Shown piece after piece: positions 41,275 through 50,905 of a stretch of 64,000 nt of DNA (the first letter of the stretch is position 1; each line of letters opens with the position of its first letter). The DNA is from Marinobacter arenosus (GTDB lineage Bacteria; Pseudomonadota; Gammaproteobacteria; Pseudomonadales; Oleiphilaceae). The position numbers were made by a program, and so were the translations under genes. The notes beneath the pieces are model-generated. The model was not told the origin of the DNA. It did no database searches and worked only from the letters and a program-made list of their open reading frames with translations. The DNA is taken from NCBI RefSeq assembly GCF_019264345.1, contig NZ_JAHVAO010000002.1:1-64000 (forward strand). Direction: 5' to 3'.

Positions 41275-41889
41275 GTGGCTGTTCGTTACATCCAGACCTG
41301 CCGGTTGCCGACCCCGTTCGGGGTGTTTGACATGCACGGCTTCGAGGAACCGGACACTGGCAAAGAGCACATAGCCCTGACATTGGGTGAATTGAACAGC
41401 GCGGAACCCATGCTTGCCCGGACTCACTCCGAGTGCCTTACCGGCGATGCGCTGTACAGCATGCGCTGTGACTGTGGTTACCAGCTTGAAGAGGCCCTGC
41501 GCAGTATTGCCCGCGAAGGTCGGGGTATTCTCATGTACTTGCGCCAGGAAGGCAGAGGCATTGGCTTGTTGAACAAGATTCGCGCCTACCACCTGCAGGA
41601 CCAGGGTGCAGACACCGTCGAAGCCAATGAACAGCTCGGTTTTGCGGCAGATCTTCGGGATTACAGCATGTGCAAAGACATGCTGGAGCATCTGGGTATC
41701 ACAAGTCTGCGGCTGATGACCAACAACCCCCGCAAGGTCAAGGCGCTGTCGTCCTATGGCATCGATATCGCCGAACGGGTGCCCTTGCATGTGGGACGTA
41801 ATCCCCACAATGAGCATTACCTCGACACCAAGCAGAGCAAGCTCGGCCACTGGCTCGAAACCCATCAGGACGACGATCCCGACGTGTGA
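41275..41889 (+). CDS. ribA: GTP cyclohydrolase II
   Basis: 204 residues. First step of riboflavin synthesis, GTP to 2,5-diamino-6-ribosylamino-pyrimidinone phosphate. Zinc ligands C54, C65 and C67 fall in [18 protein letters not shown], matching E. coli positions. [16 protein letters not shown] is the GTP-binding segment. The GTG at 41275 follows GAGGAAAGACT; upstream in-frame codons lack conservation. An extended -10 (TGATAGAAT, 41231-41239) lies just upstream. Confidence 0.95.
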   Translation: MAVRYIQTCRLPTPFGVFDMHGFEEPDTGKEHIALTLGELNSAEPMLARTHSECLTGDALYSMRCDCGYQLEEALRSIAREGRGILMYLRQEGRGIGLLNKIRAYHLQDQGADTVEANEQLGFAADLRDYSMCKDMLEHLGITSLRLMTNNPRKVKALSSYGIDIAERVPLHVGRNPHNEHYLDTKQSKLGHWLETHQDDDPDV

Positions 41890-41910
41890 TTCGCCGCGTC
41901 AGGTTCGCGC

Positions 41911-41943
41911 AAAAAAAAGCCCGCCATAACGGCGGGCTTTTTC
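41911..41943. terminator. Bidirectional terminator between ribA and dxs
   Basis: An A8 run, then AGCCCGCC-ATAAC-GGCGGGCT, then a T run. It serves both convergent genes. Confidence 0.92.
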
Positions 41944-41960
41944 GTGTCGGCGATCGGAGA

Positions 41961-43892
41961 CTACTTGACCGCTTTGAGGCTTTGTCTTTGCAGGCGTTCC
42001 ATCCGCTCCTCGATGTCGGCGCGGATGCCCTCAGCGTCGAGGCCGCAGTCTTTCAGCAGTTCGCCGTGCTTGCCATGGTCAATGAAGGTGTCGGGCAGGC
42101 CCAGCTGTAACACGGGCATCAGTACCTCACATCGATTCAGGAATTCGGTCACGGCGCTGCCAGCCCCGCCGGCAATGGCGTTCTCTTCCAGCGTCACCAG
42201 CAATTCATGCTGCTCGGCCAGCGCCAGCACCAGTTCCTCATCCAGCGGTTTCACGAAGCGCATGTCCGCGACGGTGGCGCCCAATGCTTCCGCGGCTTCC
42301 AGGGCCGGCGCCAGCAGTGTGCCAAAGTTCAGGATGGCCACACCGCTGCCTTCGCGGACGCGGCGCCCCTTGCCGATGGGCAGTGCCTGCAGTTCCTGCT
42401 GGATGGCCGCACCGGGACCGGTGCCGCGCGGGTAGCGAACCGCAGCCGGGCCACTGAACATCAGCCCGGTGTGCAGAAGCTGCCGGGTTTCGTTCTCATC
42501 GGAGGGCGTCATGACCACCATGTTGGGAATGCAACGAAGGTAACTGATGTCGAACGCACCGGCGTGGGTGGGCCCGTCTTCACCCACCAGTCCGGCTCGG
42601 TCAATGGCGAACAGTACATCCAGATTCTGGATGGCAACGTCGTGGATCAGCTGGTCGTAGGCTCGTTGCAGGAACGTGGAATAGATGGCCACCACCGGTT
42701 TGGCATTGTCACAGGCCAGGCCAGCGGCCAGGGTAACGGAGTGCTGTTCGGCAATGGCGACGTCGAAATATCGGTCCGGGAAACGTTCAGAGAACGCCAG
42801 CAGGTCCGAGCCCTCACACATGGCCGGAGTGATGCCCACAACCCGTTCGTCCGCGGCCGCCGCGTCGCAAAGCCATTGGCCGAAAACGTTGGCGTACTTC
42901 GGCTTGGCTGGCTTGGGCTTGACCGGTTCCGGCTTGCTGGGTGGCACCGGGTCGATCTTGTTGATGGCATGGTAGCCGATGGGGTCTGCCTCGGCCGGCG
43001 CGAAGCCCTTGCCCTTGGTGGTCACCACGTGCAGGAACTGTGGGCCTTCCAACTCCCGGATGTTCTCCAGGGTTTCGACCAGCAGCGGCAGGTCGTGACC
43101 ATCGATCGGACCGATGTAATTGAAGCCCAGTTCCTCGAACAGCGTGCCGGGTGCAATCATGCCCTTGAAGTGCTCTTCGGTCTTCTTGGCCAGCGCCATC
43201 AGGTGGGGCGTGCCCTGAAGCACTTTCTTGCTGCTGTCCCGGACCTGGTTGTAGGTCCGGCTGGATAGCAGCTTGGCGAAATAGTTGGACAGACCACCGA
43301 CGTTACGGGAGATCGACATGTCGTTGTCGTTCAGGATCACCAGCATGTCCGCATGCAGGTGGCCGGCGTGGTTCAGGGCCTCGAAGGCCATCCCTGCCGT
43401 CATGGCGCCGTCCCCGATCACGGCAATGCTCTTGCGACCGGTTTTCTGGAGACGCGCGGCAATGGCCATGCCCAGTGCGGCACTGATGGAGGTGCTGGAG
43501 TGGCCCACGCCGAAGGTGTCGTACTCACTCTCTGCCCGTTTCGGGAACCCGGCCAGACCGTCTTTACGACGGATCGTGCCCATCTGTTCCCGCCGCCCGG
43601 TCAGTATCTTGTGAGGATAGGCCTGGTGGCCGACATCCCAGACCAGGCGGTCTTCCGGGGTGTTGAACACGTAGTGCAGCGCAACGGTCAGTTCCAGCAC
43701 GCCCAGCCCCGCGCCGAAATGGCCTCCGGTCTGTCCAACCGACCACAGCAGAAACGCCCGCAGCTCCCTGGCCAGCTGGGTGAGCTGGTCAGCCGGTAGT
43801 TCTCGCAGCTGGGCCGGTGAATCCATCCGGTCCAGCAGCGGGGTATTCGGCCGCTGTGACGGGATTTCCTTGAAAATATAAGTGTCCTGCAT
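41961..43892 (-). CDS. dxs: 1-deoxy-D-xylulose-5-phosphate synthase
   Basis: 643 residues (E. coli 620). Thiamine-diphosphate enzyme for the first step of the MEP isoprenoid pathway. The ThDP motif starts [18 protein letters not shown] and ends [24 protein letters not shown] and the pyrimidine-domain motif [16 protein letters not shown] are present. A Lys/Pro-rich insert ([20 protein letters not shown], about residue 315) links the two domains and is longer than usual. The start is the ATG at 43892. It is the last gene of xseB-ispA-dxs. Confidence 0.96.
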   Translation of the reverse strand: MQDTYIFKEIPSQRPNTPLLDRMDSPAQLRELPADQLTQLARELRAFLLWSVGQTGGHFGAGLGVLELTVALHYVFNTPEDRLVWDVGHQAYPHKILTGRREQMGTIRRKDGLAGFPKRAESEYDTFGVGHSSTSISAALGMAIAARLQKTGRKSIAVIGDGAMTAGMAFEALNHAGHLHADMLVILNDNDMSISRNVGGLSNYFAKLLSSRTYNQVRDSSKKVLQGTPHLMALAKKTEEHFKGMIAPGTLFEELGFNYIGPIDGHDLPLLVETLENIRELEGPQFLHVVTTKGKGFAPAEADPIGYHAINKIDPVPPSKPEPVKPKPAKPKYANVFGQWLCDAAAADERVVGITPAMCEGSDLLAFSERFPDRYFDVAIAEQHSVTLAAGLACDNAKPVVAIYSTFLQRAYDQLIHDVAIQNLDVLFAIDRAGLVGEDGPTHAGAFDISYLRCIPNMVVMTPSDENETRQLLHTGLMFSGPAAVRYPRGTGPGAAIQQELQALPIGKGRRVREGSGVAILNFGTLLAPALEAAEALGATVADMRFVKPLDEELVLALAEQHELLVTLEENAIAGGAGSAVTEFLNRCEVLMPVLQLGLPDTFIDHGKHGELLKDCGLDAEGIRADIEERMERLQRQSLKAVK

Positions 43893-44024
43893 CTGCTCGG
43901 GTCTTTTCCGGAATGTTCGGCAACTGCCTGGCATTATAGGGGAACAGGACCGCCTGTTTCACACCTATCGGGCCAGTTGTTGCGAGATTGTTAAGCTCAG
44001 TGTGCGCCCTTCTGGCGCCGGGAT

Positions 44025-44921
44025 TCAATGGGTCCGTGCCACCACGTAATCGGCCATGGCGCGCAGTGGGTCTGCCTCCGGGCCGAAGTCCCTGAGACTC
44101 TCCTGTGCTCGGGTCAGCAAGGTCGCCAGATGCTCCCGGGCACCGGCCGCGCCCAGCAGGGCCGGGTAGGTGGGTTTGGCGCGAGCCGCGTCCGAACCCT
44201 GCGGTTTCCCAATGACCGCGGTTTCGCCTTCGATGTCCAGCAGATCGTCCTGAACCTGGAACGCCAGCCCCAGGGCCCTGGCGTAGTCGCCCAGGTTGTC
44301 CAGGGCCGAGTCGGGGAGGCCAGGGGCCGTCAGTGCGCCCAGCCTCACACTGGCTTCAATCAACGCGCCGGTCTTGTGCCTGTGCATCGTCTCGAGCTGG
44401 TCGAGGGACAGGGTCTTACCAACCGATTCCAGATCAATGGCCTGACCACCAACCATGCCATGATGGCCGCTGGCCCTGGCCAGTTCGTGCACCATGGCAA
44501 GCCGCGCCGGGGCGTCGATTCGGTCGTTTCCGGATAGCCAGCGAAAAGCCAGTGCCTGGAGAGCGTCACCGGCGAGAATCGCCGTGGCCTCATCAAATGC
44601 AATGTGGGTGGTCGGCCGGCCCCGGCGCAATTCGTCGTCGTCCATCGCGGGCAGGTCGTCGTGGATCAGGGAGTAGGCATGGATCAGTTCCACCGCACAG
44701 GCGGGCGCCAAAGCCTCGTCTCCGGTCTGCCCGGCTGCCTTGGCCGCGGCCAGGCAAAGCGCCGGTCGAATACGCTTGCCGCCACCGAGTACGCTGTAGC
44801 GCATGGCTTCCTGCAGGCGTTCGGAGGCGGAGCCGTGTTCCAGACAACGTTCCAGTTCGGCGTCCACCCGGACGCGACAGGTCTCGAGGAAGTCCTGCGC
44901 CAAGTTGTTCTGATCAGTCAT
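44025..44921 (-). CDS. ispA: Farnesyl diphosphate synthase (polyprenyl synthetase family)
   Basis: 298 residues (E. coli 299). Condenses IPP with DMAPP and GPP to make farnesyl diphosphate. The two aspartate-rich motifs are DDLPAMDDD with the RGRP following, and DDLLD in QVQDDLLDIEGETA. GGGKRIRPALCLAAA is the N-terminal IPP-binding segment. The ATG at 44921 overlaps the xseB stop (TGATG). Product feeds undecaprenyl phosphate for the mur genes. Confidence 0.95.
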   Translation of the reverse strand: MTDQNNLAQDFLETCRVRVDAELERCLEHGSASERLQEAMRYSVLGGGKRIRPALCLAAAKAAGQTGDEALAPACAVELIHAYSLIHDDLPAMDDDELRRGRPTTHIAFDEATAILAGDALQALAFRWLSGNDRIDAPARLAMVHELARASGHHGMVGGQAIDLESVGKTLSLDQLETMHRHKTGALIEASVRLGALTAPGLPDSALDNLGDYARALGLAFQVQDDLLDIEGETAVIGKPQGSDAARAKPTYPALLGAAGAREHLATLLTRAQESLRDFGPEADPLRAMADYVVARTH

Positions 44922-45175
44922 CAATCCGCGTCGTCCGGAGTAAACGGTTGGGTTTCCAGGGTGCCATCGCTGTTCTGGACCAGTTGTTCGACCCGCTGTT
45001 CGGCACTCTTCAGGGCTTTCTGGCACTCTCGGGTCAGCTTGACGCCGCGCTCGAACGCGGTCAGTGATTGTTCGAGAGACAGCTCGCCCTGTTCCAGATC
45101 CCGGACGAGCGTTTCCAGTTCATCAAGGGATTTCTCGAAATCGGCTATGGATGCGGCGCCTTGTTCACTGGCCAT
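44921..45175 (-). CDS. xseB: Exodeoxyribonuclease VII small subunit
   Basis: 84 residues (E. coli 80). Small helical subunit that binds the XseA large subunit; several copies are used per enzyme. The family pattern [20 protein letters not shown] and [19 protein letters not shown] is clear. It begins the classical xseB-ispA-dxs order and is coupled to ispA. XseA is not in the window. Confidence 0.94.
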   Translation of the reverse strand: MASEQGAASIADFEKSLDELETLVRDLEQGELSLEQSLTAFERGVKLTRECQKALKSAEQRVEQLVQNSDGTLETQPFTPDDAD

Positions 45176-45228
45176 CAGGGCCCTCCAATGGGTGGCAGAA
45201 TTTCGCGGATTATATCAGAGCTTGCGGG

Positions 45229-46002
45229 CTACCGCTGCCAATGGAAGCGCCGGCAGTGCTGCGGTTGGGCGTTAGGCCCCCAACTCTGTTCGCTGACCCT
45301 TATTTCGCCGCTGCGGGAAACGCTGACAACGGTCGTGGCTCGGGTGCCGTAGGCCTCACCGACAATGAATGGCGAGGACAGGAAGCGCTCGGTATCAATG
45401 CCAACGCCGGTGTCCGGCAACAGGTGGTCGGGTGCCGGAGTTGTGTCCTGCAGCAGATGGATCAGGTCCTGGTGCAGTGTTTCGGCGTCGTCGCTTGCCG
45501 ACGCCACCGTCTCACCTACGGCCTGTCGCAGGCGCAGCAGCTTGGGCCAGGGCGTCTGCAGCAAGTGATTGCTCAGGCCATACAGGCCTCGATGAATGTG
45601 TCGGCCGGGATGAGCGTCACGATTGCTGTAATACCAGCCCGACGAATCGTTCAGGTGCACCAGGTTAAAGCCGGCGTACTGACCCGGTTCAGCGGATAAG
45701 CTGGCGGTCAGCTCCGCGAGTGGTTCCTGAAGGGCCCGAAGCGGCAGCTCCCCACGACTGTGGCGGCCGTCCTCTGGTGTGCCTTCCCGGACGTTAGTCA
45801 CCGCGCTGATCGTGCCGTGCCGGGAAACGGCCAGCCAGGTGCCACCGGACTGCAGGTCCCGGCCGGCCAGTATCCGGTTGCCCTGATCCGTGTCCCACCA
45901 GTCCATCGGGGCTGTTGGACGTCGGAAAAACTCGTCCCGGTTGGCGGCCACCACCAAGGGAAAGCGGGCGTTCTGGCCAAGGGTAAAGGCGATAAGACAC
46001 AT
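45229..46002 (-). CDS. NRDE family protein (TANGO2-like)
   Basis: 257 residues of the NRDE/TANGO2 family, named for the motif NRDEF seen here near residue 22 (LVVAANRDEFFRRPT). The N-terminal Cys2 at MCLIAF is typical of Ntn-hydrolase-like members and may become the nucleophile after Met removal. The family has been linked to haem handling in animals and bacteria, but the enzyme activity is not settled. It lies 53 nt upstream of xseB on the same strand and may be cotranscribed. The ATG at 46002 gives this conserved N terminus. Confidence 0.85.
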   Translation of the reverse strand: MCLIAFTLGQNARFPLVVAANRDEFFRRPTAPMDWWDTDQGNRILAGRDLQSGGTWLAVSRHGTISAVTNVREGTPEDGRHSRGELPLRALQEPLAELTASLSAEPGQYAGFNLVHLNDSSGWYYSNRDAHPGRHIHRGLYGLSNHLLQTPWPKLLRLRQAVGETVASASDDAETLHQDLIHLLQDTTPAPDHLLPDTGVGIDTERFLSSPFIVGEAYGTRATTVVSVSRSGEIRVSEQSWGPNAQPQHCRRFHWQR

Positions 46003-46079
46003 GGTGGTGCGCGACGCTCCCGGATTTAATGAAGTTGGCACTTGCGGTGTGTATCATACCAGCCTTGTTGAGCGGGGCT

Positions 46080-46889
46080 ATGGACAAGGCGATGACCCTG
46101 ATTTACGTATTTGCATCCTATCTGGCGCTCGGCGCCCTGGCTGGAACGCTGGCGGGCCTGTTCGGTATCGGTGGCGGGCTGATCATTGTTCCGGTGCTGA
46201 TTTTCAGTTTCGGGCTGCAGGGCATCAGCCCTGAAATTGCCGCCCACCTGGCCGTTGGTACTTCGCTGGCGACCATTGTGTTCACCTCCCTCAGTTCCAT
46301 TCGTTCCCATCACCGGCATGGGGCCGTCCGCTGGGACATCTTCCGGCCGATGGCGCTGGGAATTGTCTTCGGCGCGGTGATTGGTGCCTGGTCCGCATCG
46401 CTGTTGAGCGGGCCGGCGCTGGAGTTGGTCATTGGTATATTCGTCATCGCGGTCGCCATCAAGATGCTCACAGGCGCCAACCCCAAGCCTGGACGCTCCG
46501 TACCTGGACAGCCTGGCCTGGTGGCGTCCGGCGGTGTGATTGGCTGGGCATCCGCCATTTTCGGAATCGGCGGCGGTACCCTGACCGTGCCTTACATGAC
46601 CTGGTGCAACGTGCGTATGCAGAATGCCGTGGGTACTTCCGCGGCGTGCGGCTTACCCATCGCCATTGCCGGCGCGCTTGGTAATGTCTGGACAGGCTGG
46701 GGCAATACCTACCTGCCCGAATACAGCGTTGGGTTTATCTACCTGCCCGCCCTGCTGGGCATCATCCTGACCAGCGTGCTGTTTGCCCGTGTGGGGGCGG
46801 CACTTGCGCACCGCTTGGATGCCGCAGTGCTGAAACGAATATTTGCCGTAGTCCTGCTGCTGGTAGGGCTCCGTTTTCTTTTAAGCTGA
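46080..46889 (+). CDS. Sulfite exporter TauE/SafE family permease
   Basis: 269 residues, about eight membrane helices in two repeats: [21 protein letters not shown] near the N terminus and [19 protein letters not shown] in the middle, both carrying the family GIGGG motif. Members export organosulfonates or sulfite; the actual substrate is not known. ATG at 46080 is used because the family N terminus starts there; ATG 46029 would give 17 more residues. It is divergent from the NRDE gene and 10 nt upstream of lgt. Confidence 0.88.
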   Translation: MDKAMTLIYVFASYLALGALAGTLAGLFGIGGGLIIVPVLIFSFGLQGISPEIAAHLAVGTSLATIVFTSLSSIRSHHRHGAVRWDIFRPMALGIVFGAVIGAWSASLLSGPALELVIGIFVIAVAIKMLTGANPKPGRSVPGQPGLVASGGVIGWASAIFGIGGGTLTVPYMTWCNVRMQNAVGTSAACGLPIAIAGALGNVWTGWGNTYLPEYSVGFIYLPALLGIILTSVLFARVGAALAHRLDAAVLKRIFAVVLLLVGLRFLLS

Positions 46890-46899
46890 GAGGTTGTCG

Positions 46900-47688
46900 A
46901 TGCTGCAGCATCCCCAGATTGATCCGGTGGCCATCGCCATCGGTCCCCTCAAGATTCACTGGTACGGCCTGACGTATCTCGTTGGTTTCATTGCCGGTTG
47001 GTGGCTCGGGCGTTTGCGTACCCGCAAGCCCTGGTCGCCGATCAATGAAGAGCAAATGGGTGACCTGCTGTTCTACCTGGCCCTGGGGGTCATTCTGGGT
47101 GGCCGTTTTGGCTATGTCGTCTTATACAACTTCGACGCCTTCCTGGCGGACCCGCTCTGGTTACTGCGGGTCTGGGAGGGGGGCATGTCTTTCCACGGCG
47201 GCCTGCTGGGCGTCATGTTGGCGATGTGGTGGTACGGTCGAAAGGTTGGGGCCGGTTTCTGGAAGATCGCTGATTTCGTGGCACCGCTGGTTCCGGTGGG
47301 GCTTGGCGCCGGCCGTATCGGCAACTTCATCAATGGTGAACTCTGGGGCAAGCCGACCGATGTGGCCTGGGGCATGGTGTTTCGAACGGCGCCGGATTCC
47401 CTGGCCCGCCACCCCTCCCAGCTCTACCAGTTTGCGCTTGAGGGCATTGCGCTGTTCGTTATCCTGTGGTGGTTTTCGGCGAAACCCAGACCGCGGATGG
47501 CGGTGTCCGGAATGTTCCTGATCTTTTATGGCGTGTTCCGGTTTATGGTGGAGTTTGTGCGGGAGCCGGATCCGCAACTCGGATACCTGGCATTTGACTG
47601 GCTGACCATGGGTCAGGTGCTGTCGACGCCGATGATTGTCGCGGGGGCCGTCCTGATGTTCATTGCTTACCGGAGAAACGCGGAATGA
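46900..47688 (+). CDS. lgt: Prolipoprotein diacylglyceryl transferase
   Basis: 262 residues, seven membrane helices. Transfers diacylglycerol to the lipobox cysteine of prolipoproteins such as LpoA in this window. Conserved motifs: [15 protein letters not shown] (HGGLxG with the catalytic His) and [16 protein letters not shown], and the C-terminal [10 protein letters not shown]. The ATG at 46900 follows GAGAGG; a TTG at 46894 is less likely. It overlaps thyA by 4 nt, as in many gammaproteobacteria. Confidence 0.96.
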   Translation: MLQHPQIDPVAIAIGPLKIHWYGLTYLVGFIAGWWLGRLRTRKPWSPINEEQMGDLLFYLALGVILGGRFGYVVLYNFDAFLADPLWLLRVWEGGMSFHGGLLGVMLAMWWYGRKVGAGFWKIADFVAPLVPVGLGAGRIGNFINGELWGKPTDVAWGMVFRTAPDSLARHPSQLYQFALEGIALFVILWWFSAKPRPRMAVSGMFLIFYGVFRFMVEFVREPDPQLGYLAFDWLTMGQVLSTPMIVAGAVLMFIAYRRNAE

Positions 47689-48524
47689 AAGCCTATCTCG
47701 ACCTGATGCAGGATGTTGTGGATAACGGATTCGAAAAAGGTGACCGGACCGGCGTCGGCACGCGATCCGTGTTCGGACGCCAGGTCCGCTTTAATCTGCA
47801 GGATGGCTTCCCGTTGGTGACCACCAAGAAAGTCCACCTGCGCAGCATCATTTACGAGCTGCTCTGGTTCCTGAACGGTTCCACCGATAACACCTGGCTG
47901 AAAGAGCGCAAGGTGTCGATCTGGAACGAGTGGGCCCTGGACGATGGGGACCTGGGCCCGATCTATGGCAAGCAGTGGCGCAGCTGGCACTGTCCGGACG
48001 GTCGCGTGGTTGACCAGATCAGCGAGGTGATCGAGCAGATCCGCACCAAGCCCAATTCCCGACGGTTGATCGTATCCGCCTGGAACCCGGCCGAGCTGCC
48101 AGACGAATCCATCAGCCCTCAGGACAACGTTCGCGAAGGTCGCATGGCATTGGCACCCTGCCACTGCCTGTTCCAGTTCTACGTGGCCGACGGCAAGCTC
48201 TCCTGCCAGCTCTATCAACGCAGTGCTGACCTGTTTCTCGGTGTGCCGTTCAACATTGCCTCCTACGCCCTGTTGACGCACATGATCGCCCAGCAATGCG
48301 ACCTGGGTGTCGGCGAGTTCGTCCACACCTTTGGTGATTGCCACCTGTACCAGAACCACCTGACGGACGACATTGTCTTCGAGCAGCTCAAGCGCGAGCC
48401 GCGAGCCCTGCCGAAGCTGGTGATCAAGCGCAAGCCGGCCTCGATCTTTGACTATGAGCTGGACGATTTTGAGTTCGAAGGTTACGACCCTTATCCGGGG
48501 ATCAAGGCGCCGATCGCGATTTAA
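47685..48524 (+). CDS. thyA: Thymidylate synthase
   Basis: 279 residues (E. coli 264). Methylates dUMP to dTMP with methylene-tetrahydrofolate. The nucleophile is C159 in [12 protein letters not shown], and [17 protein letters not shown] and [19 protein letters not shown] are family motifs. About 15 extra residues lie before the active site (around [11 protein letters not shown]). Dihydrofolate from this reaction is recycled by FolA, encoded 165 nt downstream across the palindromic element. Confidence 0.97.
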   Translation: MKAYLDLMQDVVDNGFEKGDRTGVGTRSVFGRQVRFNLQDGFPLVTTKKVHLRSIIYELLWFLNGSTDNTWLKERKVSIWNEWALDDGDLGPIYGKQWRSWHCPDGRVVDQISEVIEQIRTKPNSRRLIVSAWNPAELPDESISPQDNVREGRMALAPCHCLFQFYVADGKLSCQLYQRSADLFLGVPFNIASYALLTHMIAQQCDLGVGEFVHTFGDCHLYQNHLTDDIVFEQLKREPRALPKLVIKRKPASIFDYELDDFEFEGYDPYPGIKAPIAI

Positions 48525-48557
48525 ACGTCAGCGGGCTGTTTCTTAAGCCTGATTGAT

Positions 48558-48661
48558 AGCGGTAGGTGGAGCCTTTCAAAACTGTGCGGAGCCATGGATG
48601 GCGGAGCTCAAGCGCCACAGGGAGGTGCTTGAGCGGGTTTTGAAAGGCTCCACCTGCCGCT
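48558..48661. repeat. 104-bp palindromic element between thyA and folA
   Basis: Two 25-nt outer arms (48558-48582 and 48637-48661) are complementary with a single T-G pair; each contains AGGTGGAGCCTTTCAAAAC or its complement. Inside are GCTCAAGCGCC (48606-48616) and GGTGCTTGAGC (48624-48634), which form a second 11-bp hairpin around ACAGGGA, and the short palindrome GCCAT-GG-ATGGC (48591-48602). The layout resembles a REP- or MITE-like mobile intergenic repeat. No other copy is in this window. Confidence 0.75.
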
Positions 48662-48689
48662 TGTCAACGCCAAAGCAAGAGGATCCGAA

Positions 48690-49199
48690 ATGAGGAAAGC
48701 CCTCATCGTCGCCATGTCCCGTAACCGGGTCATCGGTCGCAACAACAATCTTCCTTGGTACCTTCCGGGCGACCTGCGCTACTTCAAGCAGGCCACCATG
48801 GGCAAGCCCATCATCATGGGGCGCAAGACCTGGGATTCCATTGGCCGGCCACTGCCGGGCCGCATGAATGTCGTCATTTCCCGAAATCCGGACTGGCAGG
48901 CACCCGCCGGCACGGTGGCGGCAACGTCGCTGCAGGATGCGTTGGTCAAAGCCGAGGCTCAGGCCGAGCTGGAAGGGGGAGACGAGGTGATGATCATCGG
49001 GGGCGGCCAGATCTATACCGAGGCGCTACCGATGGTGGATCGAATGTACGTCACCCAGGTGCACGCAGAAGTGGACGGGGACGCGTTTTTTCCGGAAGTG
49101 AACTGGGACCAGTGGGAAGAGATCGGACGGGAGGATTTCTCCGCGTCCGACAACAATCCGTACGACTACAGTTTCGTCGTCTATCAGCGCCAGGCTTAA
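48690..49199 (+). CDS. folA: Dihydrofolate reductase
   Basis: 169 residues (E. coli 159). NADPH-dependent reduction of dihydrofolate; target of trimethoprim. The N-terminal region has VIGRNNNLPWYLPGDLRYFK, where the Asp of PGD matches catalytic Asp27, then PIIMGRKTWDSIGRPLPGR and MIIGGGQIYTEALP (NADPH). The ATG at 48690 follows AGAGGATCCGAA. Its last codons are part of a 20-bp palindrome shared with the convergent helicase gene. Confidence 0.96.
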   Translation: MRKALIVAMSRNRVIGRNNNLPWYLPGDLRYFKQATMGKPIIMGRKTWDSIGRPLPGRMNVVISRNPDWQAPAGTVAATSLQDALVKAEAQAELEGGDEVMIIGGGQIYTEALPMVDRMYVTQVHAEVDGDAFFPEVNWDQWEEIGREDFSASDNNPYDYSFVVYQRQA

Positions 49200-49207
49200 G
49201 CCTGGCG
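49188..49207. repeat. Perfect 20-bp palindrome over both stop codons of folA and the helicase gene
   Basis: CGCCAGGCTTAAGCCTGGCG is its own reverse complement. Read on either strand it gives CGC CAG GCT TAA, so both proteins end in Arg-Gln-Ala. The two genes overlap by 4 bp at TTAA. As RNA it has no loop, so it is more likely coding coincidence or a binding site than a strong terminator. Confidence 0.9.
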
Positions 49208-50710
49208 AGGTGGGCGTTTTCCTGCGGGCTTGCCGCCCTTGCCGGGCGGTTTACCGCGACCGCCTGGGCCGCCTTTGCCCTTGGGCCCGCCTTTCTTGAA
49301 GCCCCCTTTCGGGCCCTTGCGAAACTCGCCGGGACGCCCGCCTTTGCGATCACGGCGGGGTGGGGTGGCCGAAACCACCGGCAAGGCTTCCGGCTGCTCC
49401 AGCGGCAGTGAGCCGGGCTGCGCAGCTTCCATCCAGCACGCCAGGGCACCGGCAACCATCGCCATATCCATCTCATTACGCTCGGCAATCTCGTCGAGCA
49501 GCGACATCGCCTTTGCCAGTTTCCTGTCCTCTGCGAAACCCAGCAGTTGGGCTTCAAACTGCTGTTCCCGCATCTTCTTGAGATCGGTGGGGGACGGCAG
49601 TTCGTAGGCTTCCATCGGCGAATTGGTGGCGCGCTCGAGGGTCTTCAGCCAGCTCCGCTCACGGGGAGTGACCAGCAGGATGGCCTTGCCAGTACGACCG
49701 GCGCGACCGGTCCGGCCCACCCGGTGGATGTAGGCTTCCGTATCGTAGGGCACGTCGTAGTTGATAACGTGCGTGATGCGAGAGACGTCCAGGCCGCGGG
49801 CGGCGACATCGGTCGCAATGATGATGTCCTTCTTGCCACGCTTCAGGTCTTCAACGGTTTGCTCGCGCTGGCGCTGATTCAGATCGCCACTCAGGGGCGC
49901 GACGGCATGGCCGCGTGCCGACAGTTTCTCCGCCAGCATGGTGGTTTCGGCCTTGGTGCGCACGAAGATAATGGCGGCATCGATCGGTTCGACTTCCAGG
50001 ATGCGGGTCAGGGCGTCCAGCTTGCGCTCGGCGTAGACCGGCAGGACGAACTGGGAGATCCGCTCGACTGTTCGGGTTTCGCTCTCGATTTTTACTTCGG
50101 TGGCATTGCGCAGGTAGGTCTGGGCGACCTTCTTGATCTGCGGCGGCATGGTGGCCGAGAACAAGGCGCGCTGGCAGTTCTCGGGCGTCTTGGCCAGGAT
50201 CGCTTCGACATCGTCAATGAAACCCATGCGCAGCATTTCGTCGGCTTCGTCCAGAACCAGAGCCTTGAGGCTGTCCAGTTTCAGGGTGCCCTTGCGCAGA
50301 TGATCAAGCATGCGCCCGGGGGTGCCAACGATGACCTGGGCGCCGCGTCGCAGGCCCTTGATCTGCGGATAGAAGTCCTGACCTCCGTAGATGGGCAGCA
50401 CGTGGAACTGGCGGAATTTGCTGGCATAGGTGGTGAAGGCTTCCGCCACCTGGATGGCCAGCTCTCTCGTCGGTGCCAGGACCAGAATCTGGGGCTCGCT
50501 GAGGCTGGCGTCAATTCGGCTCAACAGCGGCAGGGCAAACGCGGCGGTTTTACCGGTGCCTGTCTGGGCCACGCCCAGAAGGTGGTTGCCGGCCAGCAGC
50601 GCAGGGATGGACTGAGCCTGGATGGGTGACGGTTTTTCGTAGCCAACTGCGGTCACGGCTTCGAGAACGGCCGGGTCCAGACCCAGTTCGGCAAAGGACA
50701 ATTCTGACAT
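49196..50710 (-). CDS. DEAD-box ATP-dependent RNA helicase
   Basis: 504 residues. Q motif GYEKPSPIQAQSIP (23-36), Walker A AQTGTGKT (about 48-55), DEAD in VLDEADEMLRMGF, SAT in ALFSATMPP, and HRVGRTGRAGR. After the helicase core comes a DeaD/CsdA-like dimerisation segment (REQQFEAQLLGFAEDRKLAKAM). The usual RNA-binding domain that follows in DeaD is missing; instead there is a tail of about 60 residues rich in Gly, Lys, Arg and Pro. A cold-shock or ribosome-assembly role is likely. The ATG at 50710 begins the conserved N terminus. Exact subfamily uncertain. Confidence 0.88.
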   Translation of the reverse strand: MSELSFAELGLDPAVLEAVTAVGYEKPSPIQAQSIPALLAGNHLLGVAQTGTGKTAAFALPLLSRIDASLSEPQILVLAPTRELAIQVAEAFTTYASKFRQFHVLPIYGGQDFYPQIKGLRRGAQVIVGTPGRMLDHLRKGTLKLDSLKALVLDEADEMLRMGFIDDVEAILAKTPENCQRALFSATMPPQIKKVAQTYLRNATEVKIESETRTVERISQFVLPVYAERKLDALTRILEVEPIDAAIIFVRTKAETTMLAEKLSARGHAVAPLSGDLNQRQREQTVEDLKRGKKDIIIATDVAARGLDVSRITHVINYDVPYDTEAYIHRVGRTGRAGRTGKAILLVTPRERSWLKTLERATNSPMEAYELPSPTDLKKMREQQFEAQLLGFAEDRKLAKAMSLLDEIAERNEMDMAMVAGALACWMEAAQPGSLPLEQPEALPVVSATPPRRDRKGGRPGEFRKGPKGGFKKGGPKGKGGPGGRGKPPGKGGKPAGKRPPRQA

Positions 50711-50767
50711 TGATTTACTCGGAATTCGGGGGGTAAGGCATTGTCGGGCAATGCACGATGTGGTCGG

Positions 50768-50773
50768 ATTATA
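50768..50773 (-). promoter_or_regulatory. Candidate -10 element for the DEAD-box helicase gene
   Basis: On the minus strand a perfect TATAAT lies about 57 nt upstream of the helicase start. The -35 is poor. A small hairpin, GCATTG-TCGGG-CAATGC (50738-50754), would lie in the leader. Confidence 0.4.
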
Positions 50774-50905
50774 GCGGCTTTGGAGCCTCTTTAATATGGA
50801 TATTCCCACGATCCCTGTAGGTAGTTGCCGGTGCGCAGGATTGCGTTGGCGGCCTATCTGCGGCAGTCTCCCTGTTTGCCGATAGGTTGCTAACAGGAAT
50901 CCAGA

